Positions 41,913-51,475 of a stretch of DNA of 64,000 nt are shown one piece after another. Each line of letters begins with the position of its first letter. The stretch's first letter is position 1. The DNA lies in contig NZ_FOUU01000004.1 in the NCBI RefSeq assembly GCF_900114975.1, positions 92,811 through 156,810 on the forward strand, given 5' to 3'. The notes below the pieces were generated by a model. That model was not told the origin of the DNA. It searched no databases and saw only the letters and a list, made by a program, of their open reading frames with translations. The DNA comes from Thermodesulforhabdus norvegica. GTDB taxonomy: Bacteria > Desulfobacterota > Syntrophobacteria > Syntrophobacterales > Thermodesulforhabdaceae. Made by a program: the position numbers and the translations under genes.

Positions 41913-43091
41913 CTATTTGCTAACCGACAGTAAGGTCTGATCGTTGATTATTATTTTGTTTATACTCGAAGCATCAAGTCCCTTAACATTTCTGAGATCG
42001 GCGCCTCGAAAATCGGCTTTATCTAATTTAGCACCCGAAAGATTCGCACCCCTGAGATCGGCCCCTCTAAACCGGGCGTTTCTAAAATCTCCGTTCACCA
42101 GAATTGCACCTTTCAGATCGGAATTATCAAATACAGCCCACCGGGCATCCACTCCTTCCATTTTAGCGTTTCTAATAATAACCTTTTTCAGAGCGGCACC
42201 ACGAATAATTGCATGATTTAGATTAGCCCAGCAGAAATTACTTCCTTCCCAGTTTCCCCATCCAATGTAAGAATTTATAAAACGACCTCCGCGACAGTCG
42301 GCGTTTCTCGCTTGAAGGGCGATAAATTTTGCCCTGTCACACAAGGCATTTCGTAATTTGCTTTTATTTAAACTGCACCGCACAAATTCTGAACCGGTCA
42401 GGTTAGCCTGCCAGAAATCCACCATGTCCATATTTGAGTCTATGAACCTCAGATTGGGTAAATCCGATTTAACAAAGTTTGCACCGTTCAGGTTAATTTC
42501 CCTGAAGTCCAGTTGAAACCCGTTCCGGCAATAACGTGCCGTCAGGCGAACGATATGAGGTGTAATAAGTGTTGATTCAATAGAATTGCCGCCGGCGTTA
42601 AGAGAAATACTTTGCGCGGTATAAGCAGCGAAGGAGCAGCTTCTATTCAAAAGTGATTTGTGGCTCGCTGAGAACTCAAGAAGATCTTCAATAGCAACAA
42701 CCTTTATGTCTCCCGAAGAGGTACTCGCGGCTTTTATTAAGTGATAGTACTTTAAAAGTATTAATCCTCGTGCTACGATTATTCCCGTAACTGCTGATAT
42801 AGCCACCAGGAAGATAATCTTCCTTGCTTTACTTTCGCTGATCTGTGGTTTAATTTGAGAGATGGATTTTGGCAGAGCGTATATCATGAAGATCAGGTTA
42901 ACGGCTATAATAAGAGATCCGATTGTAACCCAATGGAGCAAATCGCAAAAAACTAATCCCAGACAAATCCCTAGAATATACCAGCCTGCATGCTTGAGTA
43001 AGATAAACCAGCCCCCGTGTGTTTTAAATAGATTGTGGAGCTGTGAGAGTATAACAAAGTAAGTCACTAAAACAACGAAGAATATCAACAT
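41913..43091 (-). CDS. membrane-anchored pentapeptide-repeat protein
   Basis: 392 residues. Three or four membrane helices occupy the first 115 residues. A linker follows, then about 170 residues of pentapeptide repeats (consensus A[D/N]LxG, for example GADLRGANLSGAKLDKADF) forming a right-handed beta helix. The function is unknown. Its place at the head of the ligase-GT-wzz unit suggests a role in EPS assembly or scaffolding, but that is inference only. Confidence 0.8.
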   Translation of the reverse strand: MLIFFVVLVTYFVILSQLHNLFKTHGGWFILLKHAGWYILGICLGLVFCDLLHWVTIGSLIIAVNLIFMIYALPKSISQIKPQISESKARKIIFLVAISAVTGIIVARGLILLKYYHLIKAASTSSGDIKVVAIEDLLEFSASHKSLLNRSCSFAAYTAQSISLNAGGNSIESTLITPHIVRLTARYCRNGFQLDFREINLNGANFVKSDLPNLRFIDSNMDMVDFWQANLTGSEFVRCSLNKSKLRNALCDRAKFIALQARNADCRGGRFINSYIGWGNWEGSNFCWANLNHAIIRGAALKKVIIRNAKMEGVDARWAVFDNSDLKGAILVNGDFRNARFRGADLRGANLSGAKLDKADFRGADLRNVKGLDASSINKIIINDQTLLSVSK

Positions 43092-43135
43092 TACTCTTTA
43101 TCGATTCTTGGTTTAAACTATGGTTGCCTGGCCTG

Positions 43136-43750
43136 CTACAACAGTTTTTTTTGATAAAGAAAGCTAAGTAATAAGTTAATGCTTTCTTCAACCGTCAACT
43201 TCTCCGTATCAACAACAAGATCGGGCGAAGTGGGTTCCTCGTAAGGCGACGATATGCCCGTGTAGTTTTTAATTTTGCCTTCCCGGGCAAGGCGGTAGAG
43301 GCCCTTAACATCACGGGCTTCGCAGACTTCGAGAGGGCATTTCACATAGATTTCGTAGAAGGCGTCACAGTTGATCATTTCCCTGACCTTCCTTCGCTCG
43401 GATTCAAAGGGTGAGATAAAGGCGGCAAAGCAGATAACCCCGGCATCGAGGAAGAGCTTGATCACCTCGGCTACGCGTCTGAGATTTTCCGCCCGTGCCT
43501 GAGGAGAAAAGCTGAGGTCGCTGCAGAGGCCGCTTCTTATGTTGTCTCCGTCGAAAACATAGGTGAGCTTACCCCGGGCATGCAGTTCTTCTTCAAGCCT
43601 GTGGGCGATGGTCGATTTTCCCGATCCGGAAAGCCCCGTAAACCAGAGAACGAAGCTTTTCTGCCCAAGCAGTCGTTCGCGGTCTTCTCTCCTGATCTTT
43701 CCCCTGTAAGGTACGATGTGGCGGCAGCGATCCGGGCGATGAGTCTCCAT
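43136..43750 (-). CDS. cysC: adenylyl-sulfate (APS) kinase
   Basis: 204 residues. The P-loop is GLSGSGKST near residue 40, with VFDGDNIRSGL near 66, FISPFESERRKVREM near 108, and KNYTGISSPYEEP near 162. It phosphorylates APS to PAPS, the donor for sulfotransferases. A dissimilatory sulfate reducer needs no PAPS for respiration, so its place beside two sulfotransferase genes points to EPS sulfation. Confidence 0.93.
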   Translation of the reverse strand: METHRPDRCRHIVPYRGKIRREDRERLLGQKSFVLWFTGLSGSGKSTIAHRLEEELHARGKLTYVFDGDNIRSGLCSDLSFSPQARAENLRRVAEVIKLFLDAGVICFAAFISPFESERRKVREMINCDAFYEIYVKCPLEVCEARDVKGLYRLAREGKIKNYTGISSPYEEPTSPDLVVDTEKLTVEESINLLLSFLYQKKLL

Positions 43751-43976
43751 AAATGCCCCCTTTTCGGTAAGACCTTCGGTTTAGTTCCACGGTCACGGGC
43801 TATTCTGACAAGGCCAGCTTTTAAAATATGTACATCGTCAATGCAAGACCCGATGAGAAAAAAGTCACTTTGGTTGCCTTAGATCTCTTTTGTCCATTAT
43901 TGTTAAAGAAACTTCGGCGCTTGAACGTTTTCGGAGTATTAATTCCCTTTCACGACAACTTACGGAGGTTGGCGAG

Positions 43977-44789
43977 ATGGCCGTCATTACGATTTCAAGG
44001 GGATCCTACAGTCACGGTAAGGAAGTTGCCGAAAAGGTTGCTCAAAGGCTTGGTTACGAGTGTGTGTCCAGGGAGATAATCCTTGAGGCCTCCGAGCATT
44101 TTGACGTTCCCGAGTTTAAACTCCTCAAGGCCATTCAGGATGCGCCTTCATTTCTCGACAGAATTACCTACGGAAGGCAGAAGTACATAGCCTACATCCG
44201 TGCCACCCTGCTGAATCACCTGAAGAAGGACAACGTTGTCTATCACGGTTTTGCCGGACATTACTTCGTCCGGGATGTTCCTCATGCCCTTAAGGTAAGA
44301 ATCATTGCAGATTTTGAGGATAGAGTCAGGCTCGTCATGGAGCGGGACGGCCTGTCCAGAGACGAGGCCGTTGAGTTTCTGAATAAGCTCGATGCGGAGC
44401 GCAGAAAGTGGGGACAGCGTCTTTACGGCATAGACACCAACGATCCAGGCCTTTACGATCTGGTGATTCACATAAAGGCCCTTACCATCGACGATGCCGT
44501 GGATCTCATCTGCGACGCCGCAGGGCGTGATCAGTTCAGGGCAACGGAGCAGTCCAGGCAGAAGATGGAAGATCTTGCCCTCGCCGCCGAGGTAAAGGCT
44601 TCAATAGTTGAGATAAGACCCGATGCAGAGGTTGAGGCCGAATCGGGTGTCGTTACGGTCAGCGTGAGGTTGCCCGTGGAAGTGGATGAGTCTCAACTGA
44701 TAGATCGTATAAGAAAAGCCTGTGATCGGATTCCCGGGGTCAAAGACCTGAGTGTTAAGACCGTGCCCACCACTCTTTATCAAATGTAA
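43977..44789 (+). CDS. cytidylate-kinase-like protein with C-terminal BON-like region
   Basis: 270 residues. VITISRGSYSHGKEVAEKVA is the P-loop-like start of the cytidylate-kinase-like family, followed by EHFDVPEF, and NVVYHGFAGHYFV near 85 with RVRLVMERDGLSRDEA. The last 70 residues resemble a BON/HMA-like fold (GVVTVSVRLPVEVDESQLID). The start at 43977 is chosen for GGAGG 9 bases upstream. The substrate is not known. Confidence 0.78.
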   Translation: MAVITISRGSYSHGKEVAEKVAQRLGYECVSREIILEASEHFDVPEFKLLKAIQDAPSFLDRITYGRQKYIAYIRATLLNHLKKDNVVYHGFAGHYFVRDVPHALKVRIIADFEDRVRLVMERDGLSRDEAVEFLNKLDAERRKWGQRLYGIDTNDPGLYDLVIHIKALTIDDAVDLICDAAGRDQFRATEQSRQKMEDLALAAEVKASIVEIRPDAEVEAESGVVTVSVRLPVEVDESQLIDRIRKACDRIPGVKDLSVKTVPTTLYQM

Positions 44790-44804
44790 AGATTACTGCC
44801 GGGG

Positions 44805-44825
44805 GTGGGTGATTCAATCGCCCAC
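44805..44825. terminator. inverted repeat between convergent genes
   Basis: GTGGGTGATT and AATCGCCCAC pair with one G-T, around a minimal loop, between the kinase-like gene and lptD. No U-tract is obvious; it overlaps the lptD stop codon. Confidence 0.3.
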
Positions 44826-47078
44826 TTCCGTTCCCGAAGTAGATGAGTAGCCGAGAAGCGTTTGTCCAAGGCCGAGTAAGTTGAGGCCAACGAAAAAGCG
44901 CCTGTCTTTCCCTTCTTTCTCGTAGCTGAGACTCAGAGACCAGCATCCCCTGCGATAGGTAAATCCGTATGTCTGTTTGAGCACCTCGTTTCTGTCCAGA
45001 GAATAGTCGTGATACATGTAAAGGGTAAGCCAGGGGGTCACGTTCCAGTTGAAGTGGCTTATAACTTCGTCGGTTTCCGATTCTTCCCTGTAACGGTAAT
45101 CAATACCGATGGTCTGTCCCATGGGCATATTTACGGAAAGCATAACGTCGTGGCGGGTAAAAAGATCTTCGTCGGGAGATATTGCGGTGTCGTAGGAGAG
45201 TTCGACGTATTTGTGAGGGGTTATGTCCAGTTCCAGGAAAAGGTCGGAAAAGCCGTCGTCTTTTTCCGTTTCGTCATGGGTGTCAAAGTAACTTTCTTTG
45301 AGTTCCAGATACTGTTCTCCAAAGGCGTAGTATTGAAAAAGGCTGAACCTGAGCCATTCTTCGTAAGAGGTGACCCTGTTGTTGGAAATCGAAAGCTGTT
45401 GTTCTTTCCTGACCGTGGCAAAGGATGTTATGCCGTATCGAAAAAGGTTCCTCCGGTGGACTACGTCCAGAAAATCGAATTCCGGGATGCCCTCCTGCGA
45501 TACGCCGGGAACGTATTCGTAGCCGATTGAAGGGCGCAGGGTGTGCTTCAGCGAGGTCACGCTTCCGACTTTTAAAGAATATGTTCTGCTGAGTTCGGAA
45601 ATCCCGGTAAGGGATAGGGAAGGAACCAGTCTGTAGTCCGTGGACTCGGTTTCTTCTTCCGTCTCGGTCATCCTGTATCCGGCAAAATCCAGTTTGAAGG
45701 ATGGCGTAATTCTGACGACTGATGCCAGATTTACCGGACGGGAGATTTCGGGGGCTATTCTCACCCGAATCCCCCGATTCCCCTCGTCCTGCCAGAAGTG
45801 TGTAACCGAGGATTCCAGGTTATAATATGCCGAAAACCGGTTTGAAAGGGTTTGCGCCTGAAGGTAGGCAAGGGCAGGCAGGAGCTGGGTCGTTCTGTCT
45901 CTGAGAATATCCTTTTCTTCGTCCCAGTAGTGAGCGTCCAGCGTGAGCTCCGAGTCCTGCCAGCGTTTCATCATGTAGAGGTTCGATTCTCTGGCGGTGA
46001 TTGTTTTGTCGTCGAGAACACCGGTTCCGAGAAAGTTTCTGAAGGCTTTGTCGGTGTACTCATAGGAGGGCGAGCCCTTTTCGAATTCCCTGAGAAAATT
46101 TTCGTCGCTGATCATGTCCAGCCTCAGGCGGGCTTCCACATCGGAAGGAAGTGAAAAAGAGGCCAGCCCTCTCAGCCAGTAACGGTTTTCGGTTTTGAAG
46201 GGGACGTTTTGATCAAGAAGGTGATCCCGGTCGGCTTCGTCGTGGAGGTAGTTGGCCATGAGGATGCCTTCTCCCCATTTAAGGCTACTCCAGCGAAGTT
46301 CTGCACCTCCCATGACGCCTCTTTTCTGAAGGTAGTGGGCGAAAAGAGTAACGTCGCGGCTTCGATCAACGGCCCAGAAGTAGGGTATCTCCAGCTCAAA
46401 GCCCTGAAGCTCAGATACCCCGACGACGGGAGCAAGGAATCCCGACTGACGTTGTTTCCTTACCGGGAAGGTTCCCCAGGGAACATAGACTACGGGAACC
46501 GAACCGATTCTGAAGGCAAGGCCCTTCCCTGTGGCGAAGCCTTCTGATGGAACCCTGAGCCGGTCAAAGCTGATCTTCCAGTCTGGATTTTCCGGAGTAC
46601 AGGTCGTTATGAATCCGTCCTTCAGGTAATAGACGTCGTTATCCCGCTTTTCCAGATATGAAGCCTGAAGGTAGAAGTTGCTTTTCGAAAAATAAGCCAG
46701 CCCCTCTTCGACGTAACCCGTTTCGGAGTTCAGGTTCCAGATGACCGATGCTCCACGAATCCAGTCTTTTCCGTATTTCAGGAGAACGTTGCCTTTGAGG
46801 TGAACCGAGCCGTTCAGCCGGTTAAACCGGGCATAATCCGCAAGAATCAGCTTTTCACCTGATTGGAGCCTTACCTTTCCCCGAGCCACATACTCGTCCC
46901 TGTTTCGGTCGTACTCTATGGTGTCGGCCGAGAGCGTCCAGGGGTTACGGTCTTTACTTATGATGCTTTTAGCATCTTCCGTAAGGGGACTTTCAAAGGC
47001 GTGGCATGGGCCCGGTATGCCGGAAAGGATCGACAGGATACAGACGAGGAGAAGAAATCTCGTGTACCCCGGTGGCAT
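44814..47078 (-). CDS. lptD: LPS-assembly protein LptD
   Basis: 754 residues. The signal peptide ends near residue 27 (SGIPGPCHA), followed by an OstA/LptA-like beta-taco domain (LSADTIEYDRNRDEYVARGK; LILADYARFN) and a long C-terminal beta-barrel. LptD inserts LPS in the outer membrane with LptE. The start at 47078 has AGGAG upstream and overlaps the proS stop (TGATG). Conserved Cys pairs for disulfide control are few, as in many Desulfobacterota. Confidence 0.92.
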   Translation of the reverse strand: MPPGYTRFLLLVCILSILSGIPGPCHAFESPLTEDAKSIISKDRNPWTLSADTIEYDRNRDEYVARGKVRLQSGEKLILADYARFNRLNGSVHLKGNVLLKYGKDWIRGASVIWNLNSETGYVEEGLAYFSKSNFYLQASYLEKRDNDVYYLKDGFITTCTPENPDWKISFDRLRVPSEGFATGKGLAFRIGSVPVVYVPWGTFPVRKQRQSGFLAPVVGVSELQGFELEIPYFWAVDRSRDVTLFAHYLQKRGVMGGAELRWSSLKWGEGILMANYLHDEADRDHLLDQNVPFKTENRYWLRGLASFSLPSDVEARLRLDMISDENFLREFEKGSPSYEYTDKAFRNFLGTGVLDDKTITARESNLYMMKRWQDSELTLDAHYWDEEKDILRDRTTQLLPALAYLQAQTLSNRFSAYYNLESSVTHFWQDEGNRGIRVRIAPEISRPVNLASVVRITPSFKLDFAGYRMTETEEETESTDYRLVPSLSLTGISELSRTYSLKVGSVTSLKHTLRPSIGYEYVPGVSQEGIPEFDFLDVVHRRNLFRYGITSFATVRKEQQLSISNNRVTSYEEWLRFSLFQYYAFGEQYLELKESYFDTHDETEKDDGFSDLFLELDITPHKYVELSYDTAISPDEDLFTRHDVMLSVNMPMGQTIGIDYRYREESETDEVISHFNWNVTPWLTLYMYHDYSLDRNEVLKQTYGFTYRRGCWSLSLSYEKEGKDRRFFVGLNLLGLGQTLLGYSSTSGTEVGD

Positions 47079-48838
47079 CAGATCTGCTCCTCTTCCATAT
47101 AGGGAAGGCCTTCCAGCTGAGGCGTGAGCTCTTTTATGATGCTTTCCAGTCTCGCAACGAGCTCGTTTACAGGGCACTCAAAGATTTCGCCCGTTTTTCT
47201 GACCTTGATTTCCACGGAATTGGATTCCAGAAGACGCTGGCTTACCACGACCCGAAGGGGTATCCCGAGAAGGTCGGCATCCTTGAACTTAACTCCGGGG
47301 GATTCATTCCTGTCGTCCCATAATACTTCAAATCGATTTTTGAGCATTTCATAGCACGCCTGGGCCGTGTTCAGCACGTTATCCCGCTGGCCTATGGGGA
47401 TTAAAATAACCTGATAGGGGGCCACGGTAACGGGCCATATAATCCCCGCATCGTCGTGCCATCTTTCGACGACGGCGGCCATGAGCCTTTCCACCCCGAT
47501 GCCGTAACAGCCCATGACAACCCTTTGCATGTTCCCCTGAGAATCGAGGTATTGCACATCCATTGTGTCTTCTGCGGTGTATTTTATTCCCAGCTTGAAG
47601 GTGTGTCCCAGTTCGATACCCCGTTTTATCGAAAGGGTTCCTTCTCTGCACTGAAGACAGGTGTCTCCTTCACGGACTTCCGCTATGTCCGCCACGTCGT
47701 CCGCCTGGAAGTCACGGCCGTAGAGAACGTTTTTCAGGTGAACGTCGGGTTTATTTCCGCCGGCAATGAAGGGTATGGGAAGAGTGGCGGATTCGTCAAC
47801 GATCACGGTCACCTTTCCCTTTAGCCCTACCGGCGATAGAAAACCGCCGTAGAGGCCTTTTTCGCGAAGTGTTTCTTCGGAAGCGAGTTCCAGTTTTACG
47901 GCTTTCAGCCTATTTGCAAGCTTTGTTTCGGATATGTCAAAATCGCCTCTTATGGCCGCAATGACGAGCTTCCCGTCCGCTTCGTATGCAACGGTTTTCA
48001 GAAAGCCTTCACGGGATATGCCGAAAAAGTCCATGAGCTGGGCAATGGTGGTGATGCCCGGGGTGCTTACTTCTTCTACGGGCGGCGGATTTTCGTTCAG
48101 AAGGTTTTCCGGAACCTTCTTTTCGCCAACGGCCTTTTCCGTATTGGCCCTGTAGGAGCAATGAGAACAGGTTACGAAGCGGTCCTCGCCGTAATCCGAA
48201 GGTAGCATGAACTCGTGAGAGCCCGTTCCTCCCATTATGCCCGTGTCGGCCTCGATGGGGATTGCTTCAAGGCCGCAGCGGGCAAAGATTCTCAGATAAG
48301 CGTTGTAAACCCTTGGGTAGTACCTGTCCAGGTCTTCAAAGTCCGGGTGAAAGCTGTAGCCGTCTTTCATCGTGAATTCCCGGACTCTCAGAAGACCTCC
48401 CCGGGGCCTTGCTTCATCCCGAACCTTGGTCTGTATCTGATAGAGCATCACCGGCATGTCACGATACGATTTTATGAACTGTTTTGCCACGTCGGTTATG
48501 ACTTCTTCATGGGTCATTGCGAGAACGAATTCCCGGTTTTTCCTGTCGTGAAACCTGAAGAGCTCGGGCCCGATGTCGTAGTAGCGCTTCGTCTTCTTCC
48601 AGAGTTCTGCAGGGTTGACCACGGGCATCGTAACTTCCTGTCCTTCAATTCCGTCCATCTCCTCTCGCAGGATCTTTTTGATTTTTTCGGCAACCCTGTG
48701 ACCGAGTGGAAGAAGTGTGTAGATTCCTGCCGCTACGGGGTAAATGTAGCTTCCCCGGAGTAGAAAGATGTGAGACGGCGTTTCTGCTTCTTTGGGCGTT
48801 TCGTAAAAGGTGTGTATGAATGCACGGGTATATCTCAT
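47078..48838 (-). CDS. proS: prolyl-tRNA synthetase
   Basis: 586 residues, bacterial type with the YbaK-like editing insertion (around 235-375). Class II motifs are [17 protein letters not shown] (motif 2) and [14 protein letters not shown] (motif 3); the anticodon-binding domain is C-terminal. The ATG at 48838 has GGAGG 8 bases upstream, and an earlier in-frame ATG lacks one. It is translationally coupled to lptD. Confidence 0.95.
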   Translation of the reverse strand: MRYTRAFIHTFYETPKEAETPSHIFLLRGSYIYPVAAGIYTLLPLGHRVAEKIKKILREEMDGIEGQEVTMPVVNPAELWKKTKRYYDIGPELFRFHDRKNREFVLAMTHEEVITDVAKQFIKSYRDMPVMLYQIQTKVRDEARPRGGLLRVREFTMKDGYSFHPDFEDLDRYYPRVYNAYLRIFARCGLEAIPIEADTGIMGGTGSHEFMLPSDYGEDRFVTCSHCSYRANTEKAVGEKKVPENLLNENPPPVEEVSTPGITTIAQLMDFFGISREGFLKTVAYEADGKLVIAAIRGDFDISETKLANRLKAVKLELASEETLREKGLYGGFLSPVGLKGKVTVIVDESATLPIPFIAGGNKPDVHLKNVLYGRDFQADDVADIAEVREGDTCLQCREGTLSIKRGIELGHTFKLGIKYTAEDTMDVQYLDSQGNMQRVVMGCYGIGVERLMAAVVERWHDDAGIIWPVTVAPYQVILIPIGQRDNVLNTAQACYEMLKNRFEVLWDDRNESPGVKFKDADLLGIPLRVVVSQRLLESNSVEIKVRKTGEIFECPVNELVARLESIIKELTPQLEGLPYMEEEQI

Positions 48839-48982
48839 CGAAGACACCTCCAGGATAATCAACGGCCGGATTAACCTGAGCTCAAAGACGGTTCATACTC
48901 TATAGCAAATGAAACAAAATTTCACAGCTTTTTTTAAAATGGGCACTCCTGTTGAGTAGGCCGACAGGGTAACCGCACAATT

Positions 48983-49273
48983 TCAGGCTGTGTACAGAAA
49001 TATCCTGGTTTTCGGAGGTTCGGTGAGGTACGGGGCGATTTCGGCTTCAATAGCCTGTCTTTCGGGATTGTTTTCCCAGCGTTTCCACTCTTCAACGCTG
49101 TTCCAGGTACTTATAACGAGGTAGGTATGGGGATCATCATAGGAGCGGAGGGTTTCTCCCGAAATGTAGCCGGGGGCGTGCATCGCCCTTGACCTGAGCT
49201 TAATAAGAGCGTGATGTACATCAATTTCTCTCCCCGGCTCGATCTTCCTTTCAATAAAAACCTTGATGGCCAT
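48983..49273 (-). CDS. antibiotic-biosynthesis-monooxygenase (ABM) domain protein
   Basis: 96 residues: MAIKVFIERKIEPGREIDVH, GYISGETLRSYDDPHTYLVI and STWNSVEEWKRWENNPER are ABM/dimeric alpha-beta-barrel features. Function unknown; such proteins act in quinone or heme chemistry. The ATG at 49273 follows GAGGAGGTGGAG. It is divergent from a methyltransferase gene. Confidence 0.87.
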   Translation of the reverse strand: MAIKVFIERKIEPGREIDVHHALIKLRSRAMHAPGYISGETLRSYDDPHTYLVISTWNSVEEWKRWENNPERQAIEAEIAPYLTEPPKTRIFLYTA

Positions 49274-49331
49274 CTCCACCTCCTCTAATCTGTTGACCCT
49301 TCCGATAACCTGTTTTTTATTATTACACCCT

Positions 49332-50105
49332 ATGCTTGAAAAGAATAGTCGCAAAGTAGTTGAGCATGTGAAGAGTTATTACCGTGAGCTCTACAGGGGG
49401 AAAATTAACCCCACCGTAAAGGTTTGCTCCGGCAGTGTCCTTGCCCGCAGGCTTGGGTATTCCCTGGAGCTTCTGGATTGGCTGACGGACCATGATTTTC
49501 CCTGGGATTACATACACCCCTGTGGGAACCCGGTGAGAAAGGGTCTCTTTGAACCGGGGGATTTTGTCCTCAATCTGGGATGCGGTATCGGCCTCGATGC
49601 CTGTGCTCTAATGTTTGAGGCCACGGAAGAACTGAAGGCCGAAGTCGGGTACGTCGTCGTGAACGTTGATGTAGTTTCCGAGGTGCTTGAAAGAGCCTGC
49701 AGATGGGTAGCTTCCCTGAGAGAACTCCCTGATGATTTCACACTGTTATGGGTGTGTGCCGATGCCCTGAAACTTCCCTTCACGCACGAAACCTTCGATG
49801 TCGTGTTGATGAACGGTGTCTTTAATGTATTCCCGGACAAGAAACTCCTTCTTGAAGAATTACGGCGGGTTATCAAGAAAGGCGGACGCCTTGTTATTGC
49901 CGACATATTCGTTTCGACCTCTCTCCCGGACTACGTGAAAACGGAGCCGGATGCCTGGGCGTGGTGCATTGCAGGGGCCCTGACGGAAGAAGAGTTCTTT
50001 GAGTTGCTTCGGTCGTCGGGGTTCGGCCCCTGCAGAGGGCTTGATAAAGAGGCAATTGACGATGCCTTTTATCGGGGAGTATTTGCGGCGGAAAGGGTCT
50101 CCTGA
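49332..50105 (+). CDS. class I SAM-dependent methyltransferase
   Basis: 257 residues. Motif I is VLNLGCGIGLDACAL near residue 77; LLWVCADALKLPFTHETFDV and ELRRVIKKGGRLVIADIF follow. An N-terminal helical segment with YYRELYRGK and SGSVLARRLGYS resembles ArsM/UbiE-like methyltransferases, but the Cys triad of arsenite methylases is not complete. The substrate is unknown. It overlaps the convergent ferredoxin-subunit gene by 37 bases. Confidence 0.82.
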   Translation: MLEKNSRKVVEHVKSYYRELYRGKINPTVKVCSGSVLARRLGYSLELLDWLTDHDFPWDYIHPCGNPVRKGLFEPGDFVLNLGCGIGLDACALMFEATEELKAEVGYVVVNVDVVSEVLERACRWVASLRELPDDFTLLWVCADALKLPFTHETFDVVLMNGVFNVFPDKKLLLEELRRVIKKGGRLVIADIFVSTSLPDYVKTEPDAWAWCIAGALTEEEFFELLRSSGFGPCRGLDKEAIDDAFYRGVFAAERVS

Positions 50106-50431
50106 TTTTCTCTGCCGTCCTCCTGCCGCCTGAAGGCCGATTCGTCAACCATCTCAATGGCTCTGGTAGGGCATTCTTCCGCGCAAATTCCACAGCCCTT
50201 GCAGTAGTCGTAGTTTATCACTACCGGTATGGTCCGGCTGACCACGCCCTCCGGGCAGTAAAGCCAGCAGAGAAAGCACGAGGGCTTCTGGTTTTTGCTG
50301 GGAGTGCACCTGGAGTGGTCGATAACGGGGCGGTAGCTGCGCCACCCACCGGTCTTCCCGGCTTCTCCTTCACAGAGTTCGCCATGAGCAAAGATGTAGG
50401 GATCGCTTTCAATTCGATACTCCTTCTTCAT
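50069..50431 (-). CDS. 2-oxoacid:ferredoxin oxidoreductase delta subunit
   Basis: 120 residues with two [4Fe-4S] ferredoxin motifs: CFLCWLYCPEGV with an earlier Cys in SRCTPSKNQ (an enlarged first loop), and CKGCGICAEECPTRAIE. It passes electrons from the TPP active site to ferredoxin. It follows the gamma subunit by 26 bases. No alpha/beta subunit genes lie in the window. Confidence 0.87.
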   Translation of the reverse strand: MKKEYRIESDPYIFAHGELCEGEAGKTGGWRSYRPVIDHSRCTPSKNQKPSCFLCWLYCPEGVVSRTIPVVINYDYCKGCGICAEECPTRAIEMVDESAFRRQEDGRENQETLSAANTPR

Positions 50432-50457
50432 AGCCTTACCCTCTCTTTTCCCTCTTT

Positions 50458-51051
50458 TCAGGCGCACTCAAGGGTGCAGGGTTTCAGGTACCTGGTATTT
50501 TCGTAGGCCCTGCGGGCTCCTTCAATATTTTTCTCAAGGGCTTCGCCCGAGAAGTTGTTTCCCAGGGCTTTTTCTATGCTTTTCATAGAAATCAGGCCCG
50601 TTGCACGGGAAAACCCGCCGAGAATGGTGGTGTTGAAAAGAACCGTTCCGGACACGACTAGTCCTGCTTCGATGGCACAGTGAAAGGCATCACAGGTTGC
50701 AACGTTAAACCTTTCTGACAGGGTGAAATCTTCCGGGGGTCTGACCGTGTTTATTATTATGATTCCGTCGGGTTTAAGCCCTGCGGAAACATCCACGATA
50801 TCCATCAGGGTTTCGTCCAGCACGATAACCACATCGGGCTCGGTAACGAGAGAAAAGGTTCTTATGGGGCGAGGCCCGAAGCGGTTTGTTGCTATGACGG
50901 GAGCTCCACGGCGCTCGGCGCCGAAAAAGGGTGCCGCAGTTACGCCTCGATAGCCCTCGATAAATGCCGCTTCGGCAAGGATCATTGCGCCGGTTACGGC
51001 TCCGTGCCCGCCACGGCCGTGCCATCTCACTTCAATTCGGCTTCTTTTCAT
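50458..51051 (-). CDS. 2-oxoacid:ferredoxin oxidoreductase gamma subunit
   Basis: 197 residues: EVRWHGRGGHGAVTGAMILA is the gamma-subunit signature, then FFGAERRGAPVIATNRF and SGTVLFNTTILGGFSRATG. It partners the TPP-binding beta and alpha subunits of pyruvate/indolepyruvate/2-ketoglutarate oxidoreductases. Start at 51051 (AGGAGG upstream). Only gamma and delta are here. Confidence 0.88.
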   Translation of the reverse strand: MKRSRIEVRWHGRGGHGAVTGAMILAEAAFIEGYRGVTAAPFFGAERRGAPVIATNRFGPRPIRTFSLVTEPDVVIVLDETLMDIVDVSAGLKPDGIIIINTVRPPEDFTLSERFNVATCDAFHCAIEAGLVVSGTVLFNTTILGGFSRATGLISMKSIEKALGNNFSGEALEKNIEGARRAYENTRYLKPCTLECA

Positions 51052-51075
51052 CGTTCGCCGCAAGCCTCCTTTCCT

Positions 51076-51474
51076 TCACTTTATCCGTAAGTGCACATGT
51101 TCAACGCCGGGTTTCAGAAAAAAGGTGCTTTCGTTAACCTTTTTTTCCAGGGGGTGAGTGGTGAAAATTATTCTGTTTTCTGCATCAAAGGATGTAAGAC
51201 TCCGGACGGCATGGAGGGTAATCAGCTCGTCTATGCACAGTGCCCAGAGGATCTTTTTGGGATCCGAAGGGTCGTAAACGATGAGGTCAACGGGTCGATC
51301 GGAAATCCTCGGCGGGTAGTAATCGGCCACAGCTCCGTACCCCGCCTCCCGCATAAAAAAGTAGAGCTCACACTGAAGGGTTCTCCTTATGGTATCACTC
51401 CGGCGAAAATAGGACGGGATGTTTTCCGCACATCTTAAAAGCCTTTCGTGCATGTCTTTTTTCAGATCCGCCAC
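51076..51474 (-). CDS. hypothetical protein (132 aa)
   Basis: 132 residues, not recognised. It is soluble, with a helical N-half (MHERLLRCAENIPSYFRRSD) and a beta-rich C-half (PVDLIVYDPSDPKKILWALC). It lies one base after DUF89 and 24 bases before the gamma subunit, so it belongs to this operon. Confidence 0.65.
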   Translation of the reverse strand: MADLKKDMHERLLRCAENIPSYFRRSDTIRRTLQCELYFFMREAGYGAVADYYPPRISDRPVDLIVYDPSDPKKILWALCIDELITLHAVRSLTSFDAENRIIFTTHPLEKKVNESTFFLKPGVEHVHLRIK

Positions 51475-51475
51475 T

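Noticed and set aside
45009-46547. Long open frames antisense to lptD
   Set aside because: They mirror the codon bias of lptD, have no ribosome sites and match no family.
50320-50332. ops-like element (GGCGGTAGC) for the NusG paralogue
   Set aside because: It lies inside a ferredoxin-subunit gene, far from the EPS promoters, and is probably chance.
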